A stretch of DNA of 64,000 nt from Pieris napi (lineage: Eukaryota; Arthropoda; Insecta; Lepidoptera; Pieridae), in NCBI RefSeq assembly GCF_905475465.1, contig NC_062252.1, positions 5,766,001-5,830,000 on the forward strand, written 5' to 3'. The stretch's first letter is position 1. Every line of letters starts with the position of its first letter. Under the pieces are notes generated by a model, which saw only the letters and a list, made by a program, of their open reading frames with translations, was not told where the DNA came from and made no database searches. Positions 1-10,400 of this stretch are shown piece after piece. A program made the translations under genes and the position numbers.

Positions 1-81
1 CTATCATTGTTATCGTTATTATATATTTTTGTTACTAATGGCTTCGAATCTCTTCGGATCAACCGTGGTAGGGACAAGAAA

Positions 82-250
82 AAGATGGCGCGTAACCGAA
101 AAATGTGACAAATGTGTGTAAATTTTTTTCCAACGCCGATAAAGAAGTTTGACTTCAAAAGATGGCGCGTAACGGAAAAATGTGACGCGTAACGAAAAAA
201 TGTTACACTAAATTTATTTCCAACCCCGATACAGAAGTTTCACTTCAAAA
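82..250. repeat. Two-copy direct repeat upstream of CPQ
   Basis: A unit starting GATGGCGCGTAAC and ending near AGAAGTTT.ACTTCAAA occurs at about 84-160 and again at 161-250. The second copy has an extra internal duplication of the GCGTAACGRAAAAATGTGAC segment. The AAGAAGTTTCACTT motif recurs near 8370, 16612 and 42210, so this is probably the edge of a dispersed repeat rather than a CPQ promoter element. Confidence 0.6.
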
Positions 251-572
251 ACATAAATTGAAGTAATATGGAACTTGTCAAATAAAAGAAGTTTTTTAGT
301 GTTAACAGTCGCGGAAATCAGCTATACAATATTAAAACAGTTTAATTTAACAATTAAAACTAAAATTAATTAACCTGACAATTTTTGCGTGAATACATAA
401 CTAAATAAATACAGCTAAGTATTTCTCATTAACAGAACTTGTTCCACTACGAGTACACCAAATATTATTTTCAATGAACAATAGTCAAGCGATTTGATAC
501 ATTGGACATTCTGGACCTGGATACGGATAGACAACTTACAACTCAAAGTAAGGAGGTGTATGAAGGATAAAA

Positions 573-769
573 ATGTATTTAATGTGCAAAGTACTGTTTA
601 TGTTGCTCATAAGTCAAGTGTATAGTTCACCAAGGAAGAAATCTTATTCGGAAATAAAATCGTGTAATGTTGGTAATTTAGCGGAAGAAATTGCGTCCTA
701 TGACAGCGTAGTACGAGATATTATGGACTACGTGGTGTCCGGCCCGTTCAAAAGGAAGACCTATAATGA
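573..769 (+). CDS. CPQ: Carboxypeptidase Q, coding exon 1 (signal peptide and propeptide region)
   Basis: It encodes residues 1-65 plus two bases of the next codon and ends at a GTGAGT donor (770-775). The first ~19 residues (MYLMCKVLFMLLISQVYSS) form a signal peptide. The open frame runs four bases past the donor to a TGA, so splicing is required. Confidence 0.93.
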
Positions 770-3759
770 GTGAGTTTCCTTAACTTACTTCTATTGAATT
801 CTTAGTTCCTAACTTTTATAAATTATACCAAGAGGCTCCATAGAGATTAGTCGTTAGTGCCATATATACTAGCACAACCCGCAATTTTTGCCTATTTGGT
901 TCTTTGGTATATTACATATCTTTTAATGTAGTACACGGCAAAAAATATTAAAACAAAAACATTACTACACATATATATTACATTACAAGTAAATTACACT
1001 TTGCGGATTATAGGATATCCTATTATATCGGATCTTATTGAACTCTTATTCATCTCAAAATAGCGTATAATATGCTTCCTTCAAGTACATAATGATATCA
1101 AATGTATTTCGACGGTAAGATCTTCTTCTTTCGCGTTCTTCATTACTGATGATCGTGTTGGTGTTGCATATCTTCCTCGATATATTATATAGGAAGGAAT
1201 GGATCCTTCATGTCTTCAAGAAGCGTCAGCGCCTGGGTAAACTAACGCCTGTAAGGACCTTAACCTCGTGGATCTAGCGAGTAGTAGAACAACCTTGGAG
1301 AATCGTGCCTTCCACTCTACCGGTCACCACAACCTTCTATAAGTTATCGGAACATCCGACTGCTATATGTTCTAAGAAGCTCAGGCTCCTTTGATTACAC
1401 TTTGATAAAAACGGGTCATCACTTTGAGTTGTCTGAGAATTGACAAATTCACCCTCTTCGCTGTCCAGGGAAACCTGAGCATTCATTTTCAACACCACAC
1501 TTCAAGAGCGTCTATCATCCTACTTTCGGATGTTCGAAATATATTTCGTCGGTCGTTTTCTAATATTCGTTGTTATAATTATAAATGAGGCAAAATCCCT
1601 ACCGAACACTTCTGATAAATGTCGGTCTCTTTTGGCGACGATTTCATAAACGTGATATCTTACCAAAATAAGCCTTCTTCTTACATCTTCAGCCTTGCGA
1701 TTCTGTAACTCACTTTACGATTTGATATTCTGATAAACAATAAACTACAAGCTCCCTCCTTATCAAAATGCCAAATCGTAAAATGACCGCTTTACGACTG
1801 ATTTAAGCGCGACCGCCGCTGTGAAAACCGCTGTGTGAGTTACAGAATCGCAAGGCTGGAAGAAGAGTTTAAAGTAAAACCTATGATGAGTAAGCGTTTT
1901 CGTTCTTTATACATAATTTAAAGAAAAATTGTAAGCGATCCCTAATGTTAAGGCATTTCCGTTGGTTTTAAGAACATGTGTCCTTGAACGATCGAACGTC
2001 TGTTCTAAGTTACCTACTTGTACTTAATTAAAATGATTCTAAAAGGTATACTGAGTTTTTACAAAGGCTTCGTTACTTTAAAAGGTAGTGAGATATTTCT
2101 TACGTCTTCTGTGTATGTTGTAAATAAAAATATATAATTATTTTTAGACTCGAGAAATTTGTCGACAAGTTTGGAGCTCGGATATCGGGGTCGCAGGTGT
2201 TGGAAGATTCTATTGATTATATGATCAAGCTGACTCAGGATGAGGATTTCACTGATATAGTTACTGAGGAGCTGGAGGTAAAATATACTCGAAGTTTTCG
2301 GTCTTGATTGATTTATATTCCAAAACAAGATGGCGTCACGGTTCCCCCATATTTTTTTATGGCTTTTGTCCCTTTTATTTAAGAAAGATTAGTTTATTGT
2401 AGAGAAGTTATACGCTCTTTAAATAACATGAGCTATGTCTATATGCTATGTATTATTCTATTAATATTATCTTTTGTCAAGAAAACACCGGAACCATATT
2501 TTGATAGTTTCGAAATATATATCAAACTTTTGATAAATAGGACGAAAATATTTTTTTATTATTATATTGTACAAAATATATAAAATACTACAACAAACAA
2601 AAGTAACACTAGTAAGTCAAAGGCGATGTAACATTGACAAGTTCATACAATAGTAAGTTCATTTCAGGTTCCTCATTGGGTAAGAGAACAAGAAAAAATT
2701 ACTATGTTGAAACCCAGGTCAAAGAATATTGCAGTATTAGGTCTCGGTACAAGCATAAGCACTCCGCCCGAAGGTGTAACAGCTGACGTTGTCGTGTTTT
2801 CCAATTTTGAAGAGTTCGATAAAGCTTCTATTGAAGACGTTAAAGGAAAAATAGTTCTGTTTAATCCAATCTTTACAACATATCACGAAACATCTCCATA
2901 CAGAACTCATGGAGCTGCAAGGGCAGCGGAAAAGGGAGCGGTTGCATCATTAATTAGATCGATTACCCCATTCTCCATTAATTCACCTCACGCTGGTATG
3001 CAGCACTATTCTGAAAATGTCACCAAAATCCCTACCGCGGCCATTACGTTAGAAGACGCAGATTTGATAAAAAGATTCTATAACAGAGGCGAGAAAGTTG
3101 TACTCAATATAAAAATGCATAGCTCCATTGAGACTAAAACATCTCGGAATACTCTTATAGACTTAAAAGGAACTAAGAACCCAGAAAAGCTTGTAATTGT
3201 TTCGGGTCACATTGATAGTTGGGATGTAGGCCAGGGCGCCATGGATGATGGTGGTGGCCTTTTTGTAAGTTGGGCTGCTCCTATAATATTAAAAAGACTA
3301 AATTTAATACCAAAAAGAACTGTTAGAGCCATATTTTGGACAGCTGAAGAGTTGGGATTTGAAGGTGTTAAAGCCTATAAAGAGAAACATAAAAACGAAA
3401 GCCACAATATAAACTTTATTATGGAGTCTGATGAAGGAACATTTGCGCCACGAGGGCTGTCTGTAGCTGGAACTCAAGAGGCTCGTTGCATCATTGCTGA
3501 AATTTTAAAATTATTTGAATCTATAAATGCTTCTACTCTAATTGAAACTGACAGACCTTTGTCTGATATAGCTTTTATTGTTCAAAATGGTATTCCAGGA
3601 GCTAGTCTTCATAATGCAAATGAAAAGTACCATTGGTTTCATCATACGGAAGGCGATACAATGAACGTCGAAAACCCTGAAGAACTTGATTTATGTACGG
3701 CTTTTTGGGCTGCGGTTGCCTACATTATAGCTGATATTTCTGTTGATATACCTCGATAA
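573..3759 (+). CDS. CPQ: Carboxypeptidase Q (plasma glutamate carboxypeptidase), three coding exons, complete
   Basis: Coding exons are 573-769, 2148-2277 and 2668-3759; every intron is GT-AG and the joins keep frame, giving 472 residues, the length I recall for the human enzyme. Family knowledge: a secreted or lysosomal M28 zinc dipeptidase releasing residues from dipeptides with free termini. Seen: a hydrophobic signal peptide (about 1-19), a protease-associated-like middle region (about 150-260), and the catalytic fold with SGHIDSWDVGQGAMDDGGG near 288-306, AEE at 335-337, MESDEGTF near 361-368 and FHHTEGDTM near 433-441. These supply the expected zinc ligands H290, D302, E337, D364 and H434 and the catalytic E336. 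N-glycosylation sequons occur at about 226, 352 and 396. The start is the first ATG after an in-frame TGA at 561. No AATAAA is close; ATTAAA occurs at 3780 and 3814. After the catalytic glutamates it reads LGFEG where I recall QGG-type residues in other CPQs. Family assignment is very secure. Confidence 0.96.
770..2147 (+). other. Carboxypeptidase Q intron 1
   Basis: A 1.38-kb intron. It contains a MITE copy at 1690-1858. The stretch 1140-1560 is less AT-rich than its surroundings and could be an old repeat, but I cannot assign it to a family; no coding potential was recognised. Confidence 0.9.
1690..1858. mobile_element. MITE, CAGCCTTGCG-ended family, copy 1 (in CPQ intron 1)
   Basis: Ends are CAGCCTTGCGATTCTGTAAC and its reverse complement, so the terminal inverted repeats are near perfect. 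About 169 bp, non-coding. Copies 2 (29185-29317) and 3 (60669-60831) share the ends, and copy 3 shares much of the interior (for example the GATAAACAAT segment and the GCGACCGCCG segment). No clear target duplication, so the superfamily is left open. Confidence 0.8.
2148..2277 (+). CDS. CPQ: Carboxypeptidase Q, coding exon 2
   Basis: The acceptor is a TTTTTAG tract and the donor is GTAAAA. The first base completes the split codon to give Glu, then 43 further codons follow, ending in phase 0. The peptide contains EKFVDKFGARISGSQVLED, the conserved segment that precedes the protease-associated region in CPQ. An opposite-strand reading frame over this exon is only its shadow. Confidence 0.94.
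2668..3759 (+). CDS. CPQ: Carboxypeptidase Q, coding exon 3 (all catalytic residues)
   Basis: The acceptor is ATTTCAG at 2661-2667. Reading starts VPHWVREQEKITML and runs 363 codons to TAA at 3757. A single exon carries the protease-associated-like region and the whole zinc site. Starting at the internal ATG (2704) would lose the conserved VPHWVRE segment and the signal peptide. Confidence 0.96.
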   Translation, partial: VPHWVREQEKITMLKPRSKNIAVLGLGTSISTPPEGVTADVVVFSNFEEFDKASIEDVKGKIVLFNPIFTTYHETSPYRTHGAARAAEKGAVASLIRSITPFSINSPHAGMQHYSENVTKIPTAAITLEDADLIKRFYNRGEKVVLNIKMHSSIETKTSRNTLIDLKGTKNPEKLVIVSGHIDSWDVGQGAMDDGGGLFVSWAAPIILKRLNLIPKRTVRAIFWTAEELGFEGVKAYKEKHKNESHNINFIMESDEGTFAPRGLSVAGTQEARCIIAEILKLFESINASTLIETDRPLSDIAFIVQNGIPGASLHNANEKYHWFHHTEGDTMNVENPEELDLCTAFWAAVAYIIADISVDIPR

Positions 3760-3873
3760 AAAAATTTGAATAACTTGTGATTAAATTTTATATTGTGAAA
3801 ATAGTTTTTATTAATTAAACCCATTATGACGAAAACCAAATACTATGTATAGAGGGATTTATAAAAAGGCAAA

Positions 3874-3918
3874 ATTATATACCTAAGTAAAGGTCTAATC
3901 TTTACTTAGGTATATAAT
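3874..3918. repeat. Perfect 19-bp inverted repeat with 7-nt loop
   Basis: The arms 3874-3892 and 3900-3918 are exact reverse complements (ATTATATACCTAAGTAAAG). It lies about 115 bp past the CPQ stop, so it could fold in the 3' end of that transcript. It could equally be the remnant of a small foldback element. Confidence 0.85.
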
Positions 3919-4490
3919 ATTACGAATAATCTAACTCAATTCCTAGAATATGAATAATATGAACATAAAACTTAGTTATCACATACAATATTTCAAAGTG
4001 CCATTTTTCATAACTTGTTCACTTAAAGTGTTCCAGTTACTTTGTAGGATAAAGTTATGATGTATCAATTTCAAATCTTGGCGCAGCTGCTCGGTAGTTA
4101 CTTAGTTAGTGCAAAACGCTGCACTGTCGTCACACACCTTAGAATTTATAAGAGTTAAATCAATATGTACGGAAAATTTTGACAAAATCTTATAATTTCA
4201 AACACAAAATGTCTCTTATTTTTAAACAAATAAATGGATATAATTATCGTTAAAACGCCTTTCGTCAATGCAACTTTTTTAACGAAATTTTAAAGCTATT
4301 TAATGTAATATGTATATGGAAGTTAAAAAGAAAAGGCAAACATTTGAAACTTTGAATTGTATAGGTACAATTAAAGAAAATTACAGTATAAAAATTTCTA
4401 TGAGGCGCTGTCTAAAACTAAGTATTCGTATAAGTGTGAGAGTGTTCAGAGGAGTTTTTCGGACTAAAACCTGCAGCTGAGTTTCATTAT

Positions 4491-4540
4491 CGGACGTCGA
4501 GGCATAATACAAAATACCATCCGTATTACCTCGACGTCCG
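4491..4540. repeat. Hairpin with CGGACGTCGAGG arms
   Basis: The arms 4491-4510 and 4523-4540 pair over 18 bp with a two-base bulge and a loop of about 12 nt. The arms are GC-rich in an AT-rich setting. No gene is attached to it. Confidence 0.8.
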
Positions 4541-4639
4541 TCGTTCAATAATTGAGCGTTTCTTAAGACAGTTTTTGCCTCCCAATACCACTATGAGGAA
4601 CCATCTGCCCACTGAAGTATTTCCGAACCGAATTCGACT

Positions 4640-4775
4640 TAGGGTTCTTCAAGAAGAGAGCGTACCAATTCTTAAAAGGCCGGCAACGCACTTGCGAGCC
4701 TCCTGGCAATGTGAAAGTCCATGGGCGGCGGTGTTACTTAACAGCAGGTGAGCAGCTGTCCGTTTGCCTCCTAGT
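4640..4775 (+). repeat. Dispersed lepidopteran repeat, GGCCGGCAACGCAC family
   Basis: Segments such as CCAATTCTTAAAAGGCCGGC and GTCCATGGGCGGCGGT also occur, more or less decayed, near 28505-28560 (reverse), 28655-28750, 53025-53090 and, in reverse, 13494-13590 and 37775-37850. It looks like the 3' tail of a LINE, but no coding part is attached here. Confidence 0.6.
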
Positions 4776-5160
4776 AAATAAAAAATATATAATACTTATC
4801 AAGGATAAACACATAAAAGTTTTAAAGGTACTGTTTTGTTATGATATCGTTCCTTTTTAGTGGTAGGTGTATGAAAATACAATTAAATTAAATGAGTAAA
4901 TTTCTTTCTATAGTGCGTTGCAATAAGTACAATATTTTAATATATGCTATTAACCACGATTCAAGTTCATAAGAATACAAAAAATTTTCAGCATACAACT
5001 TGTTTTACTAACTATAAAATACAGCACTTATATATACGTATATCTCATATTTTACGACAGTGTTTCTTGTATGCACCTTTTTATTTACATTTTCTCTGTA
5101 GGACTTACAAAACTTCACTTACTCTAGGGCACTTCACGCAGCTTTAAGTTTCACACTTTC

Positions 5161-5291
5161 AGTACGCGAGGAGCTTTCAAGTCGAGAGCGCGTCTCGTCG
5201 CGAGCCTTTACGACATACGTAACTGAAATATTATGTGAACTATTGTTAGTATGCAATCTATTTCGGAGATTATCAGCTCTTCACGTCTAAG
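5161..5291 (+). promoter_or_regulatory. Possible start site and non-coding leader exon of the four-span membrane gene
   Basis: A TCAGT initiator-like motif with A at 5161 is followed by a CpG-rich 60-bp patch (GCGCGTCTCGTCGCGAG) and, at 5292, a GTAAAT donor-like site. The first coding exon of the downstream gene begins with ATG directly after an acceptor at 7345-7346, so a non-coding leader exon upstream is expected. The link between the two is inference. Confidence 0.3.
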
Positions 5292-6056
5292 GTAAATTTA
5301 ATGTTTACATTTAAATTTGAAATTTGAAATTCAGGAATTAATAAAATAATAATTTTGTCTATTACTAATTATACTTAAGCGACTAGTAAGTATTAATTTT
5401 ATTTATAAAGAAAACATATCAAGAGCATAGTTAGACATAGCTTTTTTGACAATGTATTTTAAATACTAATTGTTTCTTTATTGTTTTATTACATGTCTTG
5501 CGTTAATTTCAGTCTTAAAGATAATTATTTAAAATAATTACGTATGTATTGATAAGAAGTTAACTGGTATTTTCGTACGTCAAGGGGCCGTTTGTAATTT
5601 AGTAGATAATGGAAATTTCTAATTATCATGATAATTACTTTTTCCTCAGTCAATTAATATATGATTGTCTTTTACAAGTAATTATAAAATGAAACACGTA
5701 TCTACGTAAGCAAACAAATTGAAATAATGTTTAACAAAATTACTCAAATATATTTATAGTTATTTTAAAAATAGGAATAAAACTATGGTAATTTTTTGAT
5801 TATAATACATAGTTAAAATTAACTATCGAGAAATACATTATTTGAAAATTTACGGAAAAAAATTTAAATGAATCTTGTTATTTTTGTTAATTATTTGGTA
5901 GGTGTAATAAATATGAATTTAAAATGATCTACTTGTAATTTAAATCTGAATTTGTTTAGTTGGTTATTATAAGAACGCGCGTATCTTAAGAACTACTGGT
6001 TCGAATTCAAAACATTTTTGTTTGAATAGTCCCGTTATGGAAGATTGCTATATAAC

Positions 6057-6950
6057 AATTATATAAACTTTTTTTTTTTTTTTTAAACTCTTCATCTATC
6101 TGCAATCAGCCTCTTGGCTTTTATCAGATTTTTAGGGGAAAGGTTGGCAATTAGGGAACGCAAATCCAATAATTTTTACTCCCTCCGTAATTTTTAAACT
6201 GTCAGATTGCGGCAAGTTTCGCCCTTTTTAGCCGGTAGACACTGTCCGTCATTTCCAAGAGGCCCGAAGCTAGGGGGTTCACGTGTTGCTGAAGTCTCAT
6301 TTTGTATCGCACGGTTGATCTTTTAATGTCTTCCTCGACAGTGGCAATTCCCAAATATTTATGGACTTCAGTATTTCGTGTTAACCACAGCGCTCCGCTC
6401 ATATTTCGCAGTGTTTTGTTTTGTAGCCGCTGCAGGATTTCGATATTGGAGCGGCTTGCTGACCCCCAGAGCTGTATCCCATAGAACCATATTGGTTTAA
6501 TTACAGTTTTATAGATGAGGAGTTTATTGTCCAAACTGAGTGCCGCATTTCTACCTAATAGCCAGTTCATGCTACGAAGCCTACCAATAGCATGCTCCTT
6601 CTTGGCTTTTATATGGTCTTGCCAAGTCAGGCGTCTGTCCAGGTGCATGCCCAAATATTTCGCTGTAGTCCGTTTTGGCAAAACAGCTCCCTCCAGAGTC
6701 ACCGGTGAGCACTCTTCTCTTCTTAGTGTGAACGTAACATGAACTGATTTCGCTGGGCTTGCCCGTATCCTCCACTTCTTTAACCATAATCCTATTTTGT
6801 CCAGGCATTTTTGTAGTTTTGCGGATGCTTCGTTAGGATTTTTATTGCAGGAAAGGATTGCAGTGTCGTCTGCATAGGTTGCAATGACAACATCGTCCGT
6901 AACTGGTATGTCGGCTGTAAAGATTGTATAAAGGAACTAATTATATAAAC
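6057..6950 (-). mobile_element. 5'-truncated Jockey-type non-LTR retrotransposon with 12-bp target duplication
   Basis: AATTATATAAAC occurs at 6057-6068 and 6939-6950 and brackets an 870-bp insert. The insert starts on the + strand with 16 T (6069-6084), which is the poly(A) tail of a minus-strand element. Its coding part ends at 6202. The intact target duplication, intact tail and open frame indicate a fairly recent insertion, truncated at its 5' end within the reverse transcriptase domain. Confidence 0.93.
6202..6938 (-). pseudogene. Reverse transcriptase, C-terminal part (LINE ORF2)
   Basis: One open minus-strand frame runs from the insertion boundary to the stop at 6202, about 245 codons. 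Near its start it reads FLYTIFTADIPVTDD and ATYADDTAILS, the latter holding the catalytic Y-A-D-D box of Jockey-clade reverse transcriptases. It continues through TAKYLGMHLDRRLTWQDHI and IKPIWFYGIQLWGSAS, typical of the thumb and C-terminal region. The endonuclease domain and the N-terminal half of the reverse transcriptase are missing, so it cannot act on its own. Annotating only from the GTG at 6702 would cut off the YADD box. Confidence 0.93.
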
Positions 6951-7346
6951 AATTAAATAATTAAATAAATTATTATTAGTATTACAAACTAGAGCGAAGC
7001 ATCAATAATAATACTTTATTGAAAAGCGTGTGCTTCGTTAACGACAAAAAACCGTTCCCCACTGTAATTAATGTAATTGTATCTTAGAGTTGAACTTTTA
7101 TAATTTTATTTTAAAATAATGCATTGTTTACCAATATTTTTATAAACATGTTTAGTTTAATCTTAAACGTGATTGTGTTTAACATCATTTGATTATAATC
7201 TTGGAGAAATCTTAGTTTTAAAAGAACTTTACAACGCGTAAATTTCTGACATATTTTTTGTTTTACTATATGTAAACTCATATATATATTTTTTTTTTTT
7301 AAGATTTATGAGATGATTTTATTTCAATTGGTTTCATAAATTACAG

Positions 7347-7445
7347 ATGAAAGCGTGGAGTACTCACGATCAAGATACGACGCTGTTCTGCTGTCGGGCA
7401 TTACATGTCAAGCATGCTGCTTATGCCAGTGCTCTGTATACCTTG
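7347..7445 (+). CDS. Four-span membrane protein, coding exon 1
   Basis: The ATG follows directly on the acceptor TTACAG; the donor is GTAAGT. It gives 33 codons in phase 0 (MKAWSTHDQD ... HAAYASALYTL). An upstream non-coding exon is implied. It covers the cytoplasmic N-terminus and the start of span 1. Confidence 0.85.
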
Positions 7446-10400
7446 GTAAGTTTGATTTCAGTAATTAAAACATAATAGCTTACCAGTGTGAGTTGCCCTG
7501 ATGTTTATCACTTAACAATTTGTTTTTTTCTTTTGATATTTTATCAAGTTCACGGAAAGAATTGAAGGATAATGTATATAAACATTATTTCTAGTCAATC
7601 TAGATCTATGAGTATTAGCTTTGTCTCTCTAAGGGCAACGAAGCGGAATGATGTTTACTGTAACAGATGCATGCAAATGAACTAGATTCCCACAATAGTA
7701 GCTCTGGTGGATCTAGCATTTTCTTCATAAGAGTCAGTAAAACCTTTTTGGTATTAATTTAACTCATAAATTAATTTGTGACTTTAAATATTTATTGCAA
7801 TAAATATTTGTATAATCATAACTTTTACGTAATCATATAAATATATAAAACCTTTTTTTTATTGTTTGCGGTGGAAGTTTCTCGATTCAAAGGCCAAGAC
7901 ACATTTTAGGACGCAGAGCCATCGGAATGTTATCATTGTTTTTAAATAAAACCATCACTAAACACACAACACTCAAAATATTTTTGCCTCTAAGGATACA
8001 AAATTTAAAAAAAACTCGTGTGTGCTTATGTACACGCGGTAGATACTTCTTTCTACTAAATAATACATCTTTGGCGTAATAATTTTCTATATAATATACA
8101 TATACTAATCATGATATTTTACAATAAACACTAGATATGTTTTAGTAACTTTGGAACAGACTTTCTCGTAGAAATCATTATTTTGGTTTAAATAAACACG
8201 ACTCTGAAAAACACTACGCCATGATAGGCAATGCATATTATTGTTGATAAAACAGAGCAAGCGCCAACTAGCGGCCCAGACTGACTCTTTGAACAGATAT
8301 TGAGGGTGTCTGTTTTTTGTGACGGTGTGCGCGCGCATCGAATTTACTCTTATAATTTTTCCCTAACGTGCCAAAAGAAGTATTACTTCAACATATAATT
8401 ATAATAGAAGTAAAATATCCAAACATTATCTGACGCTATACTTATTACTTGAAAAAATCGTCAAAGAAATACAAAAGTTGTAATACCGATATATCATATG
8501 CCGTACGTTGTGCGACACCAGTTGTTATATTATAAGTCACTTTTACAAAAAAATATACAGTTTCCTTGTATGGAATATAAGAAACTTGATTTGTAGCAAT
8601 TCTCGTCAATCATAAATAAAAACTTTTGTCTTCTTCATGAAACTTGTCTCGTTTGCTTCACCTCAGTTTTGTTTTTCTTACGAATTGAACAACGCCAAGT
8701 CTTAAGAGAATTCAACAAAGTTTAATAAAATTGTTTTTGTACGGAAGCGACAAAACAGTGGAAATTTATATTTCCGCGTCTTAGAATTTACTTCTGTTTT
8801 GTAACTTTTACTTGCATTATCTTTCCATTCTGTGGTTGTCAAATTTTTGACAACAATTTTCGACATAATTAATTTTATTCATATATAGTATACTAGTAGA
8901 CTCGGCCAAGCGTCGCTGTGGCTAAGGTTTTTATTTATATGTATTACATAGTAGTAAACTATTCAAGAGAAACGGCAGGAGAACACAAATCCACCATGCT
9001 TTTTTGGTGGTTAAGCCATTAAATTGTAGCTTATGTGAAACGTTGGTATTTATTTTGATAAGAATCAATACCTAGGTACGAATAAAGAGCCTTTTCTAGC
9101 GGTGGTATTTTAATTAAAAAAAATTAATAAAAGGATGCTTATTGTGACGTAACTATAAAAGATAGAGACATGCTGTCCCGACATTTTTTATAGATAGTGA
9201 TGTGTCCTGAAAAATTGTAGTACATCATTTTGTTCTATCTTTTTTTAATATTTTTCGCAGCGCACGCGATTGAAGGAAGTTTTTTGTTTACTTTTTTACA
9301 CCTTGGGTTAGATTATTCAAGTTTTAGTAAGCAACCCTATTTTTTTTGAAAATGAAACATAGCCTATGTAACTCGGGAATAGCGTAGATTGCCAACGGTG
9401 AAAGAATTTTTGAAATCGGTCCAGTAGTTTCGGAGCCTATTCATTTCAAACTAACAAAAAAATCAAATCTTTTCTCTTTATAATATTAATATAGACTAAG
9501 TCTATACTTAAAGCTCTTGTAAGTTCATGGGCCATATATAAAAAATATTTCAAACACAACTCACTTTAATACTAGTTATGACTCGAACTACTCCAATGGG
9601 GAATAGGCTAGGCACAATTTCGCGTCAGTTTCTAATATTTTTTTAAGTTAATGTACTAATCTATATATATAAAAATGAAACCCGTTTTCCGTTGTCACGA
9701 CATAACATGAAAACGGCTTGACCGATTTGTCTGATTCTTTATTTATAATATTCCTTGAAGTACGAGGATGGTTCTTACGGAGAGAAAAATTAAAAAAAAA
9801 TTGAGTGAAAAGTCTAAAAACAATACTTTTCTATATTCCCATACAAAATATTCGTAATAATATTTAAAGGCAATTTGAACTTTAATACCATAACATAAAG
9901 TTCAAGTGTTAGTGGAGGGGTTCCGGGAAGGTTATTTTTTTACTAGCTAGACCGTTGTCCCGAATAGCAGAATAAGTATTTTAAACAAATAAAGAATCGA
10001 CTGTTAGGCGGTACGATGTTCGCCAGGCCAGCTAGTTTCATATAAAATTATACTAGCAAGAAATATTTTAATTGAAAAAAGCTTTTGATATCAAAAAGCG
10101 TTATTAAAAGTGCCGGATACACTGATATCAGTTGATTTTCAATTTATTTCGAATTGGAGTATATTTTGTGAGCAATTTACAAAAACGCTCTGTAAATTTC
10201 TGTTTACTTAAAATTATTTATCATGATATTTATCTATCTGATAGCATTTTAAATCTGAAGTATATTTTATATTTGAAGCTAAAATATTATCTAATGTTTG
10301 GTGATTTAACTACATTTGGCAGCAGGCATAGGCGTTAAACGCCTAACGATTTATTTAGGTTATTATATATTTTATTCTCCATCTCTCTCTACATATATCT

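Larger units (their letters stand above)
3760..6056. other. Intergenic region downstream of CPQ
   Basis: No open frame I can support. It holds two strong hairpins (3874-3918 and 4491-4540), a dispersed repeat (about 4640-4775) and a GC-richer patch at 5160-5215 that may be the start of the next transcription unit. The rest is AT-rich without recognisable structure. Confidence 0.7.

Noticed and set aside
2059..2328. 89-codon minus-strand frame
   Set aside because: It is the antisense of carboxypeptidase Q exon 2 and its flanking intron.
6581..6808. Frames overlapping the LINE fragment on both strands
   Set aside because: They are in other frames than the reverse transcriptase and are shadows of it.
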